Positions 9,360 through 17,446 of a stretch of DNA of 48,349 bases are shown one piece after another. The notes under the pieces are model-generated. The model ran no database searches, was not told the DNA's origin, and saw only the letters and a list, made by a program, of their open reading frames with translations. The stretch is from the NCBI GenBank assembly GCA_002498365.1, contig DAHB01000001.1, positions 1 through 48,349 of the forward strand, written 5' to 3'. The translations under genes were made by a program, and so were the position numbers. Within the stretch, counting starts at the first letter, position 1. Each line of letters opens with the position of its first letter. This DNA comes from Methanomassiliicoccaceae archaeon UBA421. Its GTDB lineage: Archaea; Thermoplasmatota; Thermoplasmata; Methanomassiliicoccales; Methanomethylophilaceae.

Positions 9360-10748
9360 ATGGTCGCCAAGAAATATCTGGATATATATGATTCGTACGA
9401 CCGTTTCCATAACGGTAAGAGGGTGCGAGAGGACAGCTGGGACTATGTTGTCGTGCCCACGAATGCAATGGCCATGAGAGAGAAGTATGACATCAATTTC
9501 TCGGAAGATATAATCCCGGAAGACGATGACCTGTGTGACAGGCTGTTCCAGGCCGGCATCGAGATGCTGTGTACGACCGGATTCTACAACACGGACATCG
9601 GCCGTGTCCTGCAGATATCAGAAGAGGAGGTATTCGAGGGTATAAGGCGTGCCCCAAAAAAGATCAAGATCGGGTCAGGCAAAGAGGAGGTCTGCTGCGC
9701 TCCCAGACGCGGCAATCCGAGCGGTCCGCCGATCATCGAGGGAGGTCCGACGGGTGCTCCGGTAACCGAGGACATATTCGTCCCAATGATGCAGTCTTAT
9801 GCACAGGAGGCCACCGTCGACGTGCTGGTGAGCGGCGTGCTGAACACGATAAAAAAGCACCCTTCGATCACTAACACGCCCTGGGAGATACGTGCCACGC
9901 TTGCTGAGATCGGATTCGTAAGGGAGGCCGCCAACATGGCGGGCAGGCCGGGACTGGGCATATAGGGGCCGGAGACGCCCCTCTCGACCGCCGGACGTCT
10001 TTCTTCCGATCTGACGAAGTTCGGCCTCAAGCCGCACGACCCACACGAAGTGTCGCAGCTCAACGAGCTCAAGATAGACATGTCGGGCCTGAACATGATC
10101 GCAGGCTGGATGGCCAACGGCGATGTGATCATGATGGAGCAGATGCCCATCTTCGGAGGTTATTCCGGCGGCAAAGAAGAAACGGCGATATGTGACGTCG
10201 CGACAATGGTCGCATCATTCGCGCTGTTCAACTGCGACATACATCTGGACGGTCCGATACACATCAGATGGGGCACCACCACGACCAGGGAGACCCTGCA
10301 GATCGCAGCCCACGCATGCGCCGCGTTGGACAAGAATACAGACCTGCTGCTTGGAAATCAATATTACACCTTGGCAGGGCCCTGCACCGAGATGTGCCTG
10401 CTCGAAACAGCCGCACAGTCGATGACGGATACGGCGTCCGGAAGGGAGCTCATCTCAGGAGTGGCATCGTCCAAAGGCGTCACCCAGGACAGGACCACAG
10501 GGATGGAGGCTAGGATGATGGGGGAGGTGGCAGGTGCCGCCGCGGGCATGGACGTTGCCGAAGTAAACGACGTGCTGAAAAAGCTGGTCGGACTTTACGA
10601 GAGGGACTTCTCGCACGCTCCCGCAGGCAAACGTTTCCAGGAATGCTACGACGTCAGCACGGTCCTCCCTACAGACGACTACGTCAATGTATACAACAGG
10701 GCGGTCCGTACGTTGGGACGTTGCGGCCTGGATCTGAACATCTATTGA
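9360..10748 (+). CDS. mtmB: Monomethylamine:corrinoid methyltransferase MtmB with in-frame TAG (copy 2)
   Basis: Second MtmB, 462 residues with TAG at 9963-9965 as residue 202, same position as copy 1. The site reads GRPGLGI-Pyl-GPETPLSTAGRL; DGPIHIRWGTTTTRETLQ and TEMCLLETAAQ are shared with copy 1. GGGAGGAG at 9349-9356 precedes ATG 9360. Unlike copy 1, it has its own promoter and no adjacent corrinoid gene, so it presumably uses MtmC made upstream. The N-terminal 150 residues differ most from copy 1. The copies are too diverged for a recent duplication or sequencing artefact. Confidence 0.95.
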
Positions 10749-10810
10749 CCGACGTCGGATTTTATAAAGCTGGTACTTTTTCGTCTTCATATTCGTTAAG
10801 GCATAGATTA

Positions 10811-10824
10811 AAATACTATTAACC
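10811..10824 (+). promoter_or_regulatory. Probable promoter element of pylT-pylS
   Basis: AAATACTATTAACC is 57 bases before the tRNA and differs by one base from the element before mttC (4795-4808). ATTAAAATACT here is TATA-like. A shared element would tie tRNA-Pyl expression to methylamine genes. Confidence 0.45.
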
Positions 10825-10880
10825 GACGTAAATGCAATAGTTTAGATAGTTATTTCATCTTTCAGATAGCTAATTAGTGT

Positions 10881-10951
10881 GGGGGACGGTCCGGCGACCA
10901 GCTGGCCTCTAGAGCCTCGCTAGCGGGGATCGACACCCCGGTCTCTCGCCA
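10881..10951 (+). tRNA. pylT: tRNA-Pyl, anticodon CTA (amber decoding)
   Basis: A 71-base gene with encoded CCA. Acceptor GGGGGAC (10881-10887) pairs with GTCTCTC (10941-10947), G is the discriminator, CCA 10949-10951. The D arm (GGTC/GACC, 4-base loop) follows the acceptor stem with no linker base. Anticodon CTA is at 10909-10911 in a 7-base loop. The anticodon stem is interrupted: GGC/GCC inner and AGC/GCT outer pairs are separated by T facing TC. The T stem CGGGG/CCCCG has a 7-base loop. Zero linker, small D loop and broken anticodon stem agree with tRNA-Pyl described for Methanomassiliicoccales. It sits 21 bases before pylS. Confidence 0.95.
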
Positions 10952-10972
10952 CTAACGGAAAACAGTGATCAA

Positions 10973-11797
10973 ATGGCCGTACGCTACACAGAGTCCCAGA
11001 TACAGAAACTGAGGGAGTACGGCGACGGCCCGGTGGACGTTTCGGAATTCTCTGATGCGGCAGAGAGGGACATTTCCTTCACAAAACTGATGGCGGCAGA
11101 GATGTCGGTCAACGATGCGGCCGTAAAGGACATCGTTTCTAATCCCCGGGGGCACGACCTCGTCCAGCTGGAGAGGGACCTGAGCAAGGCGCTCATCGAA
11201 GCCGGTTTTGTGGAGGTCAGGACTCCGACGATGATGTCAAAGGCCGCACTGGCGAAAATGACGATAACCGAAGACCACCCTCTCTACAGGCAGGTCTTCT
11301 TCATCGACAGCAAGAGATGCCTGAGGCCGATGCTGGCACCCAATCTTTACTATTACATGCGGAAGCTCCGCGACCATACGGAAGGGACCATAAGGTTCTT
11401 CGAGATAGGTTCCTGTTTCAGGAAAGAATCTCACAGCGGGAGGCACCTCGAAGAGTTCACGATGCTCAATCTCGTGGAACAGGGCCAGATCGGAGACCCG
11501 GTAGCGGACCTCAGGGGTTTCATCGATATAGTGATGGATACGGTGGGCCTCAAGTACGAGACAGTACGCGAGGAGTCGGACGTTTATGTGGAGACCCTCG
11601 ACGTGGAGGTCGACGGCATAGAGGTCGCATCGGGCGCCGTCGGGCCGCACATATTGGATGCGGCGCATGATATTCATGAGCCATGGTGCGGGGTGGGCTT
11701 CGGCCTCGAACGACTGCTGGCAATGAAAAAAGGAAAGAACAGCGTACGTAAGACCGGGCGTAGCCTGACATATCTGAACGGACGCAAAATAGACTGA
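10973..11797 (+). CDS. pylS: Pyrrolysyl-tRNA synthetase, catalytic domain only
   Basis: A class II synthetase that charges tRNA-Pyl with pyrrolysine. At 274 residues it corresponds to the C-terminal catalytic domain of Methanosarcina PylS; the N-terminal tRNA-binding domain is absent and no separate pylSn gene is seen in the window, as known for Methanomassiliicoccales. Motif 2 is FRKESHSGRHLEEF (149-162), motif 3 GVGFGLERLLA (240-250). Residues lining the pyrrolysine pocket of the Methanomethylophilus alvus enzyme are kept: L121, L125, Y126, N166, V168, Y205 and W238. The start ATG 10973 directly follows pylT. The TGA stop is in the same frame as pylB. Confidence 0.97.
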   Translation: MAVRYTESQIQKLREYGDGPVDVSEFSDAAERDISFTKLMAAEMSVNDAAVKDIVSNPRGHDLVQLERDLSKALIEAGFVEVRTPTMMSKAALAKMTITEDHPLYRQVFFIDSKRCLRPMLAPNLYYYMRKLRDHTEGTIRFFEIGSCFRKESHSGRHLEEFTMLNLVEQGQIGDPVADLRGFIDIVMDTVGLKYETVREESDVYVETLDVEVDGIEVASGAVGPHILDAAHDIHEPWCGVGFGLERLLAMKKGKNSVRKTGRSLTYLNGRKID

Positions 11798-11806
11798 GGT
11801 GATTTT

Positions 11807-12862
11807 ACGGATGTACAGGAAATATTAGACAGGTCGGCGGCCGGGGAGGGGCTTACGCACAGCGATGTCGTAAGGCTTTTCAACTCGGACGCGGAAGAGC
11901 AGAAGGTCCTTTTCGAGACCGCAAGGAACATAAGGGACAAGGAATACGGAAACAAGATATTCACATACGGTTTCGTCTACTTTTCGACACATTGCAAAAA
12001 TAACTGCTCGTTCTGCTATTTCAGGAGGACCAGCGGGCTCGAGAGATACAGGAAGTCCACCGAAGAGATAGTGGCGCTGTCCGAAAACCTGAGGGATGCA
12101 GGCATAAACCTTGTCGATCTGACCATGGGCGAGGACCCCGTGATGTACAGGGATGGATGTGCCAGATTGATCAACACGATCCAATCCGTCAGAGATGCGG
12201 TGGACATAGGCATAATGGTCTCTCCCGGCGCCGTTCCCAGGTCCGTTTTCCCTAAGATGAAGGAAGCGGGCGCGGATTGGTACGCATGTTACCAGGAAAC
12301 TTACAATCCGGAACTCTTCAAGAAGCTGAGGCTGGAGCAGGACTATCAGACCCGCATCGACGTCAGGATATGGGCCAAGGAAGCAGGCATGCTGACCGAG
12401 GACGGGATGATGGTGGGGCTCGGAGAATCTCCCGAAGACCGTGCCGACTTCGTGATGAGGATGGGCCCGCAGGGATGCGAGCAGATAAGGGCGATGACGT
12501 TCGTGCCTCAGGAAGGCACGCCCATGAGCACGCTGAACGCGACGGATTCGACAAACGAACTTCTTGCCATCGCGATAATGAGGATAATGTACCCCGACAG
12601 GGTAATCCCCGCAACACTTGACGTAGAAGGTATTTCGGGAATGGTGGACAGGCTCAACGCAGGCGCCAACCTGATCACTTCGATCGTTCCCCCCCACAGA
12701 GAACTCGCTGGGGTGGCCCAGCACGAGCTGGACATAGAGAACGGCAACCGTTCGGTGGACAACGTGTTCAAGATCCTCGAAAGTATAGGCAAGCGCCCTG
12801 CCACCAATGCGGAGTTCCAATCTTTCATGGACAGCAGGAAAGCGGATCTGAGGAGGTATTAG
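11807..12862 (+). CDS. pylB: Methylornithine synthase PylB (radical SAM), no canonical start codon, TAG stop
   Basis: PylB rearranges lysine to 3-methylornithine, the first step of pyrrolysine synthesis. The radical SAM cluster motif CKNNCSFC is at residues 63-70, within FVYFSTHCKNNCSFCYFRR, followed by the TIM-barrel. Between the pylS stop (11795-11797) and this motif there is no in-frame ATG, GTG or TTG. A strong binding site, GAGGTGAT (11797-11803), points to ACG 11807 as start, giving 351 residues, the usual length. The ATG at 11811 is in another frame and stops after five codons. The gene ends in TAG (12860-12862), the only TAG stop among intact genes here; readthrough would add Pyl plus 19 residues before TGA. 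Function is firm, the start is not. Confidence 0.9.
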   Translation, partial: TDVQEILDRSAAGEGLTHSDVVRLFNSDAEEQKVLFETARNIRDKEYGNKIFTYGFVYFSTHCKNNCSFCYFRRTSGLERYRKSTEEIVALSENLRDAGINLVDLTMGEDPVMYRDGCARLINTIQSVRDAVDIGIMVSPGAVPRSVFPKMKEAGADWYACYQETYNPELFKKLRLEQDYQTRIDVRIWAKEAGMLTEDGMMVGLGESPEDRADFVMRMGPQGCEQIRAMTFVPQEGTPMSTLNATDSTNELLAIAIMRIMYPDRVIPATLDVEGISGMVDRLNAGANLITSIVPPHRELAGVAQHELDIENGNRSVDNVFKILESIGKRPATNAEFQSFMDSRKADLRRY

Positions 12863-12863
12863 G

Positions 12864-14024
12864 ATGAGACTTGCGATAGTGGGCGGTGCCCTTCAGGGCA
12901 TGGAAGCGGCCTACCTGTCTGAGAGGGCGGGATACGAGACCGTAGTGATCGACAGAAAACCATACGCCCCGGCGCTGGCACTTGCCGACGAGGTCCATGT
13001 GACCGATCCCGTCAAGGACCCGGACAAGGCGATGAGGATATTCTCCGACTGCGATGCGGTCATCCCGGCATGCGAGGAGCTGGACCTCCTCAAGATGTTG
13101 GATTCGAGCCTCAGGGGCACGGAGATACCATTGCTTTTTGATATGAAGTCGTACGAGATATCCTGCTCGAAGGAACGCTCCAACATCCTCATGGAGAAGG
13201 CAGGCGTCCCTCTGCCGAGGCCTTGGCCCGAATGCGGTTTCCCGGTCATAGTGAAACCTTCCTGCCAGAGCGGCAGCATAGGCGTAACTGCGGCCAGGAA
13301 CGAAGCGGAGCGTCAGGCCGGGCTCAGGAAGGTGGCGGATCTGAACGACGTACCGATCGTTCAGGAGTTCGTATCCGGAAGGAGCATTTCCATAGAGGCC
13401 ATAGGCAATGGCGATAAGGCGCGTGCTTTCGTCACTACCGAAGTGGTGCTCGACAGGAAATACGACTGCAAGATGGTGAGGTGCAACCCTGACATCATTA
13501 CCGCCGAGGAAGACAGTATGTTCAGGGACGTATGCAGAAAGACCGCAGAGCTGATGCACCTCAATGCTCTGATGGATATGGAGGCCATAGATACTCCCAA
13601 GGGCCTAAGGGTGCTGGAGATAGATGCGAGGATCCCCAGCCAGACCCCTGCGGCGATCGAAGCGGGTTCGGGCATCAACCTGCTCAAGGAGCTGGTTGAC
13701 TGCGCTATGGGAAAAGTCTCTTCAGGTAAAGATTCCCGTAGAGCGGGCGTTTACGAGCACTATGTGTTCAGAGACGGCGTCCTGAGCACCAGCGGGGAAA
13801 AGGAGTTCGGGCACATCAGGGACCCCCGTATATGCGAGGGACTTTTCGGGTCAGACCGCATGATAACCGACTATGAGCCGGGAAAGACAGAATGGCATGC
13901 CACGGTGATAACAGAGGGCCGTGACGAGGCCGATGCCGACAGGAAACGCCTGGCGGTGCGCGAACGCATGATCAGCGAATCGGGAGCGAAGATATTCGAC
14001 GACGGAAGCCCGGAGATGGTCTGA
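12864..14024 (+). CDS. pylC: 3-methylornithine:lysine ligase PylC
   Basis: PylC is an ATP-grasp ligase joining 3-methylornithine to the epsilon-amino group of a second lysine. The 386-residue product starts with a Rossmann-like MRLAIVGGALQGMEAAYL, followed by the ATP-grasp core: GFPVIVKPSCQSGSIGV (about 127-143), VQEFVSGRSISIE, and the metal-binding LEIDARIPSQTP (about 251-262). It starts one base after the pylB TAG; AGGAGG at 12851-12856, inside the pylB end, is the ribosome binding site. It overlaps pylD by one base. Length is slightly above the Methanosarcina protein. Confidence 0.95.
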   Translation: MRLAIVGGALQGMEAAYLSERAGYETVVIDRKPYAPALALADEVHVTDPVKDPDKAMRIFSDCDAVIPACEELDLLKMLDSSLRGTEIPLLFDMKSYEISCSKERSNILMEKAGVPLPRPWPECGFPVIVKPSCQSGSIGVTAARNEAERQAGLRKVADLNDVPIVQEFVSGRSISIEAIGNGDKARAFVTTEVVLDRKYDCKMVRCNPDIITAEEDSMFRDVCRKTAELMHLNALMDMEAIDTPKGLRVLEIDARIPSQTPAAIEAGSGINLLKELVDCAMGKVSSGKDSRRAGVYEHYVFRDGVLSTSGEKEFGHIRDPRICEGLFGSDRMITDYEPGKTEWHATVITEGRDEADADRKRLAVRERMISESGAKIFDDGSPEMV

Positions 14025-14845
14025 TGACAAGGCTCACCGAGGACATGATAGACGAGATACCCAGCACGGCGGCGGAACGCAGCGAGGGCCTGCGCAGGGC
14101 CATAGGGATGGACCTAAGGGCGCTTGCGTTCAGAGCGATAGACGAAGACCCGGACGATTTCGATCTTTCATGTTACTCCACGGCATCGATCCCTATCACG
14201 GCAGGGCTGGGAGTAATAGGCGGTTTCTCCCAGAGTGTCAGCGCGATACTGGGGAACATGGGTTTCAGGAGCTTCGTCACGTCGAAGACGGACATAGACG
14301 GGATATACGAGGCCCTCGAGAAAGGAGCAGACATCCTATTCACGGCGGACGACGTCAGATACATAGCGTACAATCGAAGGACCGGCATCTATTCCGACAA
14401 CGCCTTCGCCACCGCCGCCGGGTACGCGGAGGCGCTGGACGGTGCCGCCGGAGGGCTCGGGGGCAAAGAGGTCCTGGTGATAGGTGCCGGACTGGTGGGG
14501 ACGGAAGCGGTCAGGATACTGACGTCGAAGGGAGCGGTCGTCAGCGTAACGGACATAATTCCGGGAAAGGCGGAAAAATTGGCATCGGAATACGGTGCAT
14601 CTGCAATATCCAGTGTCGAAGATTCAATCTCATCGCATGGATATATCCTGAATGCATCTCCGGGACTAATACCGGGTCGCCTGATCGTTAAAGGTGCCGT
14701 GATATCGTCGCCGGGCGTGCCGTTCAGCTTCGACGCGGAAGGAATTGCCAAGGCCCGTGCGATAATACATGACCCTCTAGACATAGGTACGGCCGTAATG
14801 GCGGCAGAGTGTGTAGTTTCAAGAAAAAAGGTAGGCAGAACATGA
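14024..14845 (+). CDS. pylD: Pyrrolysine synthase PylD
   Basis: PylD oxidises the PylC product (L-lysine-N6-3-methylornithine) with NAD, after which the ring closes to give pyrrolysine. The 273-residue protein has an N-terminal helical/dimer part and a Rossmann NAD site, VLVIGAGLVGTEAVRIL (about 151-167), with VSVTDI after it. TGATG joins it to pylC; its stop overlaps ramA as ATGA, so translation of the cassette is likely coupled. Confidence 0.95.
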   Translation: MTRLTEDMIDEIPSTAAERSEGLRRAIGMDLRALAFRAIDEDPDDFDLSCYSTASIPITAGLGVIGGFSQSVSAILGNMGFRSFVTSKTDIDGIYEALEKGADILFTADDVRYIAYNRRTGIYSDNAFATAAGYAEALDGAAGGLGGKEVLVIGAGLVGTEAVRILTSKGAVVSVTDIIPGKAEKLASEYGASAISSVEDSISSHGYILNASPGLIPGRLIVKGAVISSPGVPFSFDAEGIAKARAIIHDPLDIGTAVMAAECVVSRKKVGRT

Positions 14846-16491
14846 CCAGATATTGCATTGCATTGGACATAGGGACGAGCGGCCTCCGCTGTCAGGCGAT
14901 CGACATGGATACAAAGGAGACGGTAGCGACCTCCATAACACAGCGCCATCCGATACCGGGAATGAACGTCATAGATCACGTGAACTTCGCCATAAGGTCC
15001 GGGGAAGATGCCGCGACGGGCCTCCTGAGGGGAGCGATAAACGCACTTTTCAAGACCCTTAAAATCGATCTGAGCAAGGTCGAATCAGTAGGCGTGTGCG
15101 GGAACCCGTTCCAACTTTCGCTGTTCCAGGATATCGAGATAAGAGATCTGGCCTACGCGGGGAAGAACATGCTGGACGATCTGGGAGTGGTCCCGCCCAA
15201 GAGGGACGGTGCCGTGATAAGCGCTGAAGAGGCAGGCCTCGAGGGGATGCCCGACGCCAGGGTGATAATTCCTCCGGCCGTGAGGCATGAGATAGGCGCG
15301 GACGCAATGGCCATGCTGATGATGACGGACGTCCTAAACGAGAAAGAGCCGTGTCTGGTCGTAGACTACGGGACCAATGCGGAGATGGCGTTGATATTCG
15401 AAGGCAAGATAATAACCGGGTCCGCCGCGGCGGGGCCGGCGATGGAAGGACAGGAGATAGAAAGAGGGATGCTGGCCGCCCCCGGCGCCATATCAGATGT
15501 GGAGATCACGCCGAAAGGATGGAAATGCTATGTTCTCGACGAGACGATGGCGGCCAAAGAAGGCGATACGGTCGATCCCGCGTCCGGAGAGGTTGTGGAG
15601 AAGGGGCCGATGTCCGGCAAGGCGATCGGCATCACGGGCACGGGGGTTGTGGCCGCACTCTACTGCGGCATCAAGTCCGGGATCATAGTTCCTCCCGAGA
15701 TAACTTCATGCGACGGCAGGATGCACCTTCAGGACGGCATAGATATAACCTCTAAGGATGTAGAAGAAGCAGGTAAGGCCATCGGAGCCCTGAGGGCGGG
15801 ATTCCTGACGCTGCTCCGCGAGGCGGGACTTTGGACTCCGGACATCAAAAAGGCATATATGTCGGGAGCATCCGGCCTCTATGTCGACGCCAAGAAGGCC
15901 CTGGCGATCGGGATGGTCGTCCCTGGCGCCGAAAGGATCGTGCAGTTCGGAAACACATCCATCGGCCTTGCGCGCAAGATCGCAATGGACGAGATGTCGC
16001 TGGACGAGCTGAGGGAGTTCGCAAAGAAACTGAGGGCGGACCATTGCATGTTCGCAACCGCCCAGGTATTCAAGGACATCTATTCCATAGAATATGCCAT
16101 CTGGGCCCAGGGGATGCCCGTGAGCGAGTACAACAACATGCTGGACGTATACGATCTTCCACCTATCGGAGAGCTGTCCGAAGATCCAGAGGTGAAGCGC
16201 TATGCGGAGAGGGACCTGCCCGATACCGATAAGTCGCCCATACATGTGCTCGAGAACCCCGGGACACTCCTCAGGGGAAGGGTCGAGGGATGCACCGCTT
16301 GTCGCAAATGCGAGCGCGTATGCCCCGAGCATGCCATGAAGATAACGAAGGAAAGCGACGGGAACTACGCCAACATACGCACGGACCTCTGCGGCGGATA
16401 CGCATGCAGCAGGTGCGAGCGCGAATGCCCCGAGGGTGTTCTCAACTACAAACAGCTGAAGCTGAGCGATCCGGGCCAGAAGAGGGAATGA
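14842..16491 (+). CDS. ramA: Methylamine methyltransferase corrinoid activase RamA
   Basis: RamA uses ATP and low-potential electrons to bring inactive Co(II) corrinoid of MtmC, MtbC and MttC back to Co(I). The 549-residue protein begins with an ASKHA-type nucleotide-binding start (IALDIGTSGLRCQAID), has LVVDYGTNAEMAL and MSGASGLYVD in the central domain, and ends with two [4Fe-4S] ferredoxin motifs, CTACRKCERVCPEHA (about 480-494) and YACSRCERECPEG. The start is ATG 14842, overlapping the pylD stop; an in-frame ATG at 14809 lies within pylD and is less likely. Fusion of the redox centre is typical of RamA. Confidence 0.94.
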   Translation: MTRYCIALDIGTSGLRCQAIDMDTKETVATSITQRHPIPGMNVIDHVNFAIRSGEDAATGLLRGAINALFKTLKIDLSKVESVGVCGNPFQLSLFQDIEIRDLAYAGKNMLDDLGVVPPKRDGAVISAEEAGLEGMPDARVIIPPAVRHEIGADAMAMLMMTDVLNEKEPCLVVDYGTNAEMALIFEGKIITGSAAAGPAMEGQEIERGMLAAPGAISDVEITPKGWKCYVLDETMAAKEGDTVDPASGEVVEKGPMSGKAIGITGTGVVAALYCGIKSGIIVPPEITSCDGRMHLQDGIDITSKDVEEAGKAIGALRAGFLTLLREAGLWTPDIKKAYMSGASGLYVDAKKALAIGMVVPGAERIVQFGNTSIGLARKIAMDEMSLDELREFAKKLRADHCMFATAQVFKDIYSIEYAIWAQGMPVSEYNNMLDVYDLPPIGELSEDPEVKRYAERDLPDTDKSPIHVLENPGTLLRGRVEGCTACRKCERVCPEHAMKITKESDGNYANIRTDLCGGYACSRCERECPEGVLNYKQLKLSDPGQKRE

Positions 16492-16537
16492 CCGCTGCCG
16501 TATGGAGGATTATTAACCCGCACGACGATGGCCGTCC

Positions 16538-16882
16538 ATGGCGTCCACGGTTATAGTCAAGATGAGGACCTGCGACAAGACTCACAAAGTGGTAGCGGAG
16601 CTCAGGGACGACGGGGATGTGGATATCCGCATCACTTCCGACTGCGATAAGGCGAGACAGTTCGGAGAACGCTGCACCAGGGTCAGTCTGAACGATGTGA
16701 CAGACTTCTATGGCAGCAGGGTGAACAGCGAAGAGGTCCGCGGTAATCTGTGGATACAATGCCTTCTGCCCATAGGTGTGTTCGACGCGGCATGGATGGA
16801 GCTGGGAATGCTTTCAAAGAACCTTTGCAAGAAGGTCGGGGGAGACGAGATCGTGCTGGACCGGTACGATTCCGAAGAATGA
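16538..16882 (+). CDS. Small Cys-containing protein beside ramA, unknown function
   Basis: A 114-residue soluble protein with five cysteines (TCDKTHK, SDCDKARQ, ERCTRVS, IQCLLP, NLCKK). It starts at ATG 16538, 46 bases after ramA, with TATA-like ATTATTAAC before it, and ends abutting the convergent ACT regulator. No family recognised with certainty. The cysteines and its place after ramA suggest a metal or redox role linked to corrinoid activation, which is inference only. Confidence 0.65.
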   Translation: MASTVIVKMRTCDKTHKVVAELRDDGDVDIRITSDCDKARQFGERCTRVSLNDVTDFYGSRVNSEEVRGNLWIQCLLPIGVFDAAWMELGMLSKNLCKKVGGDEIVLDRYDSEE

Positions 16883-17380
16883 TCAACGGATGTTGATTCC
16901 CGAGACCCCGCGGCATTTGCGAAGCAGAGGGATCAGCTCTGCAGGTATCTGGCCGTCTACCACGATTATCAGCTGCGAATCCTTCCTCTCGCCGTTGTCG
17001 TCCACCACGGCCTGTCTCACCGAAAGCCCGGCGCTGTATATGACCGATGCGACATCAGCTAGGATACCGGGCATCGTCGCATCCGAGGGAACGATCTCGA
17101 TCACGGAACAATCGATCTCGGAAGCTATCCTGTCCAGCATAAGTATGGGCCTGAGATTCGAGAACACCGCATCTAGCTCGGAGGTAGAAGATATCCTCTC
17201 CAATGTGGACCTCACCACACGCCGGTCGACGCCGGCGGAACGTGCCAGCGCCGAATCGGCGATCTCAACGTCACCGCAGAACGCCTTGCCGTTCTTCTCG
17301 CATATGCCGTATCTGAGCATAACTTCGGCAACCCTTCCCTGGGACGGGTATCGGTCGAACATTTTCCGGATGTGGTCCAT
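16883..17380 (-). CDS. ACT-domain regulator with helix-turn-helix
   Basis: A 165-residue protein. The first 60 residues hold a helix-turn-helix pattern (VAEVMLRYGICEKN, then IADSALARSAGVDRRVVRSTLERI), and residues about 90-165 look like an ACT domain (CSVIEIVPSDATMPGILADVASVIYSAGL and a final LIIVVDGQIP strand). This combination matches archaeal ACT-domain regulators of amino-acid metabolism. Its ligand is unknown. The stop is immediately next to the stop of the convergent Cys-containing gene. Confidence 0.75.
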   Translation of the reverse strand: MDHIRKMFDRYPSQGRVAEVMLRYGICEKNGKAFCGDVEIADSALARSAGVDRRVVRSTLERISSTSELDAVFSNLRPILMLDRIASEIDCSVIEIVPSDATMPGILADVASVIYSAGLSVRQAVVDDNGERKDSQLIIVVDGQIPAELIPLLRKCRGVSGINIR

Positions 17381-17446
17381 GCCACGTAATGGGCAACAAG
17401 CATAAAAATGCTTATTGTCCGATACGACAAACGGTGCCAGATGTCA

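Noticed and set aside
10749..10758. CCGACGTCGG after mtmB2 as a terminator or operator
   Set aside because: A perfect palindrome but with no loop and only a short T stretch; too weak alone.
11811..11828. ATG TAC AGG AAA TAT TAG before pylB as a pyrrolysine-containing leader peptide
   Set aside because: Possible, but only five codons and without any conserved partner; reported only within the pylB start problem.
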